A stretch of 8,054 nt of DNA from the NCBI RefSeq assembly GCF_958350005.1, contig NZ_CATWFF010000094.1:1-8054 (forward strand). The letters run 5' to 3'. The translations under genes were made by a program, and so were the position numbers. The stretch comes from an uncultured Megasphaera sp. GTDB taxonomy: Bacteria; Bacillota; Negativicutes; Veillonellales; Megasphaeraceae. The notes under the pieces are model-generated. The model ran no database searches and had not been told where the DNA came from. It saw nothing but the letters and a program-made list of their open reading frames with translations. This document shows, piece after piece, positions 6,622 to 8,054 of this stretch. Numbering within the stretch: the first letter of the stretch is position 1; each line of letters begins with the position of its first letter.

Positions 6622-6656
6622 CTAACGTGTCACTAGGGTCATCGCCTGTAGGTTTT
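6598..6656. terminator. Two-way hairpin terminator between convergent genes
   Basis: AGGCGATTGACC (6602-6613) pairs with GGTCATCGCCT (6637-6647), eleven pairs with one bulged T around a 23-base loop. On the minus strand the stem is followed directly by TTTTT (6602-6598), and on the plus strand by GTAGGTTTTCT. It could end the integrase message and the opposing message from 6730. The integrase stop codon is in the loop. The long loop weakens the call. Confidence 0.5.
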
Positions 6657-6700
6657 CTATTCAGTTAATTCTGCCAGCAATTTGTAACTTATGTGTAACT
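6616..6700 (+). repeat. Four KTGTMACT repeats, candidate integrase arm sites / attachment region
   Basis: TTGTAACT (6616-6623), GTGTCACT (6627-6634), TTGTAACT (6682-6689) and GTGTAACT (6693-6700) are direct repeats. The two members of each pair start 11 bp apart, and the pairs are 66 bp apart, so the sites would lie on one helix face. Over 20 bp the two pairs match at 17 positions. Directly repeated short sites next to int are what arm-binding domains of this integrase class recognise. The crossover core itself is not identified. Confidence 0.5.
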
Positions 6701-6729
6701 ATTGGCAATGCTGCGCCGTATCCGCTCTG

Positions 6730-7359
6730 TTATGCCGTTTCAGCAGGTAAATACGGCTTCAGTTCGTCTGCCGTCTTACAATTCTTCACTTTTTCCCGTA
6801 CGGCAACAAAATCCTGATACGCCGCTAACTGCTGCGTTCTGGCGGCTTCTCCGGCCTGCATCATCTGTTCTTTCGTTACAGCGGCCAGTTTGGCCGTTTT
6901 CCCGTCCGTATCATAGACTTTATACTGGCCAGAATCGCCCATCAAAGTCAGGGCAATCTGCCAGTCCTGCTGACCTGCTGATGTTGTAGCAAAGCCCATA
7001 TTGTCAACGACAACGTTGGCGTCTCGTTTGGCTACGTACTGCTGATACTGGTAATTCAGGGCCTGTGTTTTCAGTTCGTCCAGCGTCGGCGGAACGTATT
7101 CCCGCTTTTCTTTGGCTGCCAGATACGTGTCAATGGCGTCAATATATCCGTCGTATTCTGCAATCGGGTAGTCCGGCCATTCTTCTTTGCTCTTGCCGTC
7201 CTGCTGGACAACAGGCTGCCGCTGCTGATCGTCATAAATAACCTTGACCGGCAGCATCTTAATGCCGCTGTCAGCCTTAAAATTGGCGACTGTATCAGCG
7301 TACTGTTGTTTACCGTTAATGATTAATACATCATCATTCAAAATCTGAAATACTTTCAT
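6730..7359 (-). CDS. Phage tail-assembly-like protein (DUF4376-like)
   Basis: This is a 209-residue, soluble, glutamine-rich protein. The start at 7359 (MKVFQILNDD) is chosen for AAAGGATGATAACA before ATG; a longer in-frame reading to 7596 would cross the antitoxin gene. An N-terminal beta region (about 1-75) is followed by a proline hinge (YVPPTLDELK, about 88-97). The C-terminal half is helical, with NVVVDNMGFATTSAGQQDWQIAL, a pattern I associate with DUF4376-type proteins found beside tail fibre genes and thought to help tail fibre assembly. That assignment is from pattern memory and moderate. It is separated from the other tail genes by the integrase and converges on it across a shared hairpin. 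No good promoter is visible in its 82-bp upstream gap. Confidence 0.65.
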   Translation of the reverse strand: MKVFQILNDDVLIINGKQQYADTVANFKADSGIKMLPVKVIYDDQQRQPVVQQDGKSKEEWPDYPIAEYDGYIDAIDTYLAAKEKREYVPPTLDELKTQALNYQYQQYVAKRDANVVVDNMGFATTSAGQQDWQIALTLMGDSGQYKVYDTDGKTAKLAAVTKEQMMQAGEAARTQQLAAYQDFVAVREKVKNCKTADELKPYLPAETA

Positions 7360-7389
7360 TGTTATCATCCTTTCAAAGAATACTACGTA

Positions 7390-7418
7390 TTGACATTGTA
7401 TTGCTATCATATTACAAT
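7390..7418 (+). promoter_or_regulatory. Promoter of the toxin-antitoxin operon with overlapping palindrome
   Basis: TTGACA (7390-7395), a 17-bp spacer and TACAAT (7413-7418) give a near-consensus sigma-70-type promoter. The -10 is one half of a perfect inverted repeat ATTGTA (7395-7400) N12 TACAAT (7413-7418), and ATCATAT occurs at 7406-7412 and again at 7420-7426. These are likely operator half-sites for the antitoxin or toxin-antitoxin complex, as expected for autoregulated type II modules. AAGGAGGTG follows before the ATG at 7442. Confidence 0.72.
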
Positions 7419-7441
7419 AATCATATAAGGAGGTGCGTATA

Positions 7442-7699
7442 ATGTCACAAACTACGATAAGCGTCCGTATGGACCCTGTATTGAAAAAAGATTTTGACGC
7501 CGTCTGTAATGAATTGGGATTATCCATGACAACGGCTATTACCATGCTTGCAAAAAAAATGTCCCGTGAAAAACGACTTCCCTTTGACGTATCCATCGAC
7601 CCGTTTTACTCTGAAGAAAACACGGCCCGTCTAAGAAAATCCATTGCCCAGATGGAAACAACTGGCGGTACCATTCACGAGGTGCCAACCGATGATTAA
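7442..7699 (+). CDS. dinJ: RelB/DinJ-family antitoxin
   Basis: This is an 85-residue antitoxin. The N-terminal ribbon-helix-helix (MSQTTISVRMDPVLKKDFDAV.., residues 1-40) should dimerise and bind the operator upstream. MSREKRLPFDV (40-50) is the characteristic DinJ-type segment. The C-terminal part (FYSEENTARLRKSI.., 55-85) should wrap the toxin. The ATG at 7442 has AAGGAGGTG upstream. The stop overlaps the toxin start by eight bases, ensuring coupled synthesis. An A8 run at 7552-7559 lies in codons 37-40. The partner toxin is of the YoeB type and not the more usual YafQ/RelE type. Confidence 0.87.
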   Translation: MSQTTISVRMDPVLKKDFDAVCNELGLSMTTAITMLAKKMSREKRLPFDVSIDPFYSEENTARLRKSIAQMETTGGTIHEVPTDD

Positions 7700-7955
7700 A
7701 GCCTGGTCTGATGAAGCCTGGGAAGACTTTGAGTATTGGCTCAAGCAGGACAAGAAAACGCTCAAAAGAATCTTGGCACTCTTAAAAGATATTGAGCGGA
7801 ATGGATATGAAGGAATTGGCAAACCAGAACCTCTGGTCGGTGATTTATCTTCCTATTGGAGCCGCAGGATTGACGCCGCCAACCGCATCGTCTATCGGAT
7901 AGACGGGAATATAATTAAAATCGTTCAGTGCGGTTCCCATTACAGGGATAAGTAA
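7692..7955 (+). CDS. yoeB: Txe/YoeB-family mRNA interferase toxin
   Basis: This 87-residue toxin of the RelE superfamily, YoeB branch, is predicted to cleave mRNA at the ribosomal A site and halt growth when the antitoxin is lost. The opening MIKAWSDEAWEDFEYWLKQD is diagnostic of YoeB. The residues known to matter in E. coli YoeB fall at the same numbers here: Glu46 (KPEPL), Arg65 (NRIVYRI), His83 and Tyr84 (SHYRDK). It therefore looks fully active. The ATG at 7692 lies in the last codons of the antitoxin, with GAGGTG eight bases upstream. In a phage setting it would favour maintenance of the element or act in phage exclusion; the sequence does not tell which. Confidence 0.92.
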   Translation: MIKAWSDEAWEDFEYWLKQDKKTLKRILALLKDIERNGYEGIGKPEPLVGDLSSYWSRRIDAANRIVYRIDGNIIKIVQCGSHYRDK

Positions 7956-7985
7956 GAAGTAATACAAGAAAACATCTCTAAGTTT

Positions 7986-8030
7986 TAGGGCTATTGCATG
8001 GGAATTATCATCCATGCAATAGCCCTATTT
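7986..8030 (+). terminator. Hairpin terminator after the toxin gene
   Basis: TAGGGCTATTGCATGG (7986-8001) and CCATGCAATAGCCCTA (8012-8027) form a perfect 16-bp stem around a 10-base loop, 30 bases after the toxin stop. The T-run on the plus strand is short (ATTTCTG), so termination may be partial. The last 24 bases of the window show no recognised feature. Confidence 0.7.
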
Positions 8031-8054
8031 CTGTATACGTTCCCTGTCGAGGAA

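Noticed and set aside
6671..6716. Inverted TGCCA...TGGCA and CAGCA...TGCTG as a hairpin or recombination core
   Set aside because: The two half-site pairs are not collinear, so they cannot form one stem, and five-base matches over this distance are expected by chance.
7360..7596. An N-terminal extension of the 209-residue phage protein
   Set aside because: It would run antisense through the antitoxin gene and its promoter, while ATG at 7359 has its own good ribosome site.

Overview
The window reads as temperate-phage DNA from a Gram-positive-type (Firmicutes) host. The evidence is long AGGAGG ribosome sites before nearly every gene, tightly packed late genes, and phage tail and lysis protein families. 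The fibre domains and the stand-alone amidase would fit a prophage of Negativicutes (Megasphaera/Dialister/Selenomonas relatives), but that is family-level recognition and not proof. No stretch over 300 bases lacks a gene.

Bases 1-5540, minus strand, read right to left: a tail-tip and lysis operon. It starts with a BppU-like baseplate/fibre-anchor protein (5540-4917). Next come a fibre protein with an Ig-like fold (4911-4189), a long repeat-containing tail fibre (4173-2734), a tail-collar receptor-binding protein (2717-1857) and a small knob-like fibre protein (1849-1394). The lysis end follows: a small phage protein (1380-1060), a one-helix holin-like protein (1063-869), a peptidoglycan amidase (881-303), a short charged helical protein (258-52) and the first 18 codons of another gene (55-1). 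Genes overlap by a few bases or have stop codons buried in the next ribosome site.

Bases 5541-6729: a complete tyrosine integrase on the plus strand, diverging from the tail operon across only 46 bp. After its stop lie a two-way terminator-like hairpin and four copies of an 8-bp KTGTMACT repeat in two pairs, each pair phased at 11 bp. These are good candidates for integrase arm sites, so the phage attachment site probably lies here.

Bases 6730-8054: a phage tail-assembly-like protein (DUF4376-like) on the minus strand, convergent with the integrase. Divergent from it is a toxin-antitoxin operon pairing a RelB/DinJ-type antitoxin with a YoeB-type mRNA interferase, with a near-consensus promoter, a palindrome over the -10 and a 16-bp hairpin terminator.

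The main oddities are: an integrase and attachment-like repeats flanked on both sides by tail-type genes; a G8 homopolymer in the collar gene where a one-base slip in either direction stops translation before the receptor-binding domain; a shared C-terminal I-x3-QIDALF motif on two different tail proteins; and the mixed-family toxin-antitoxin pair.
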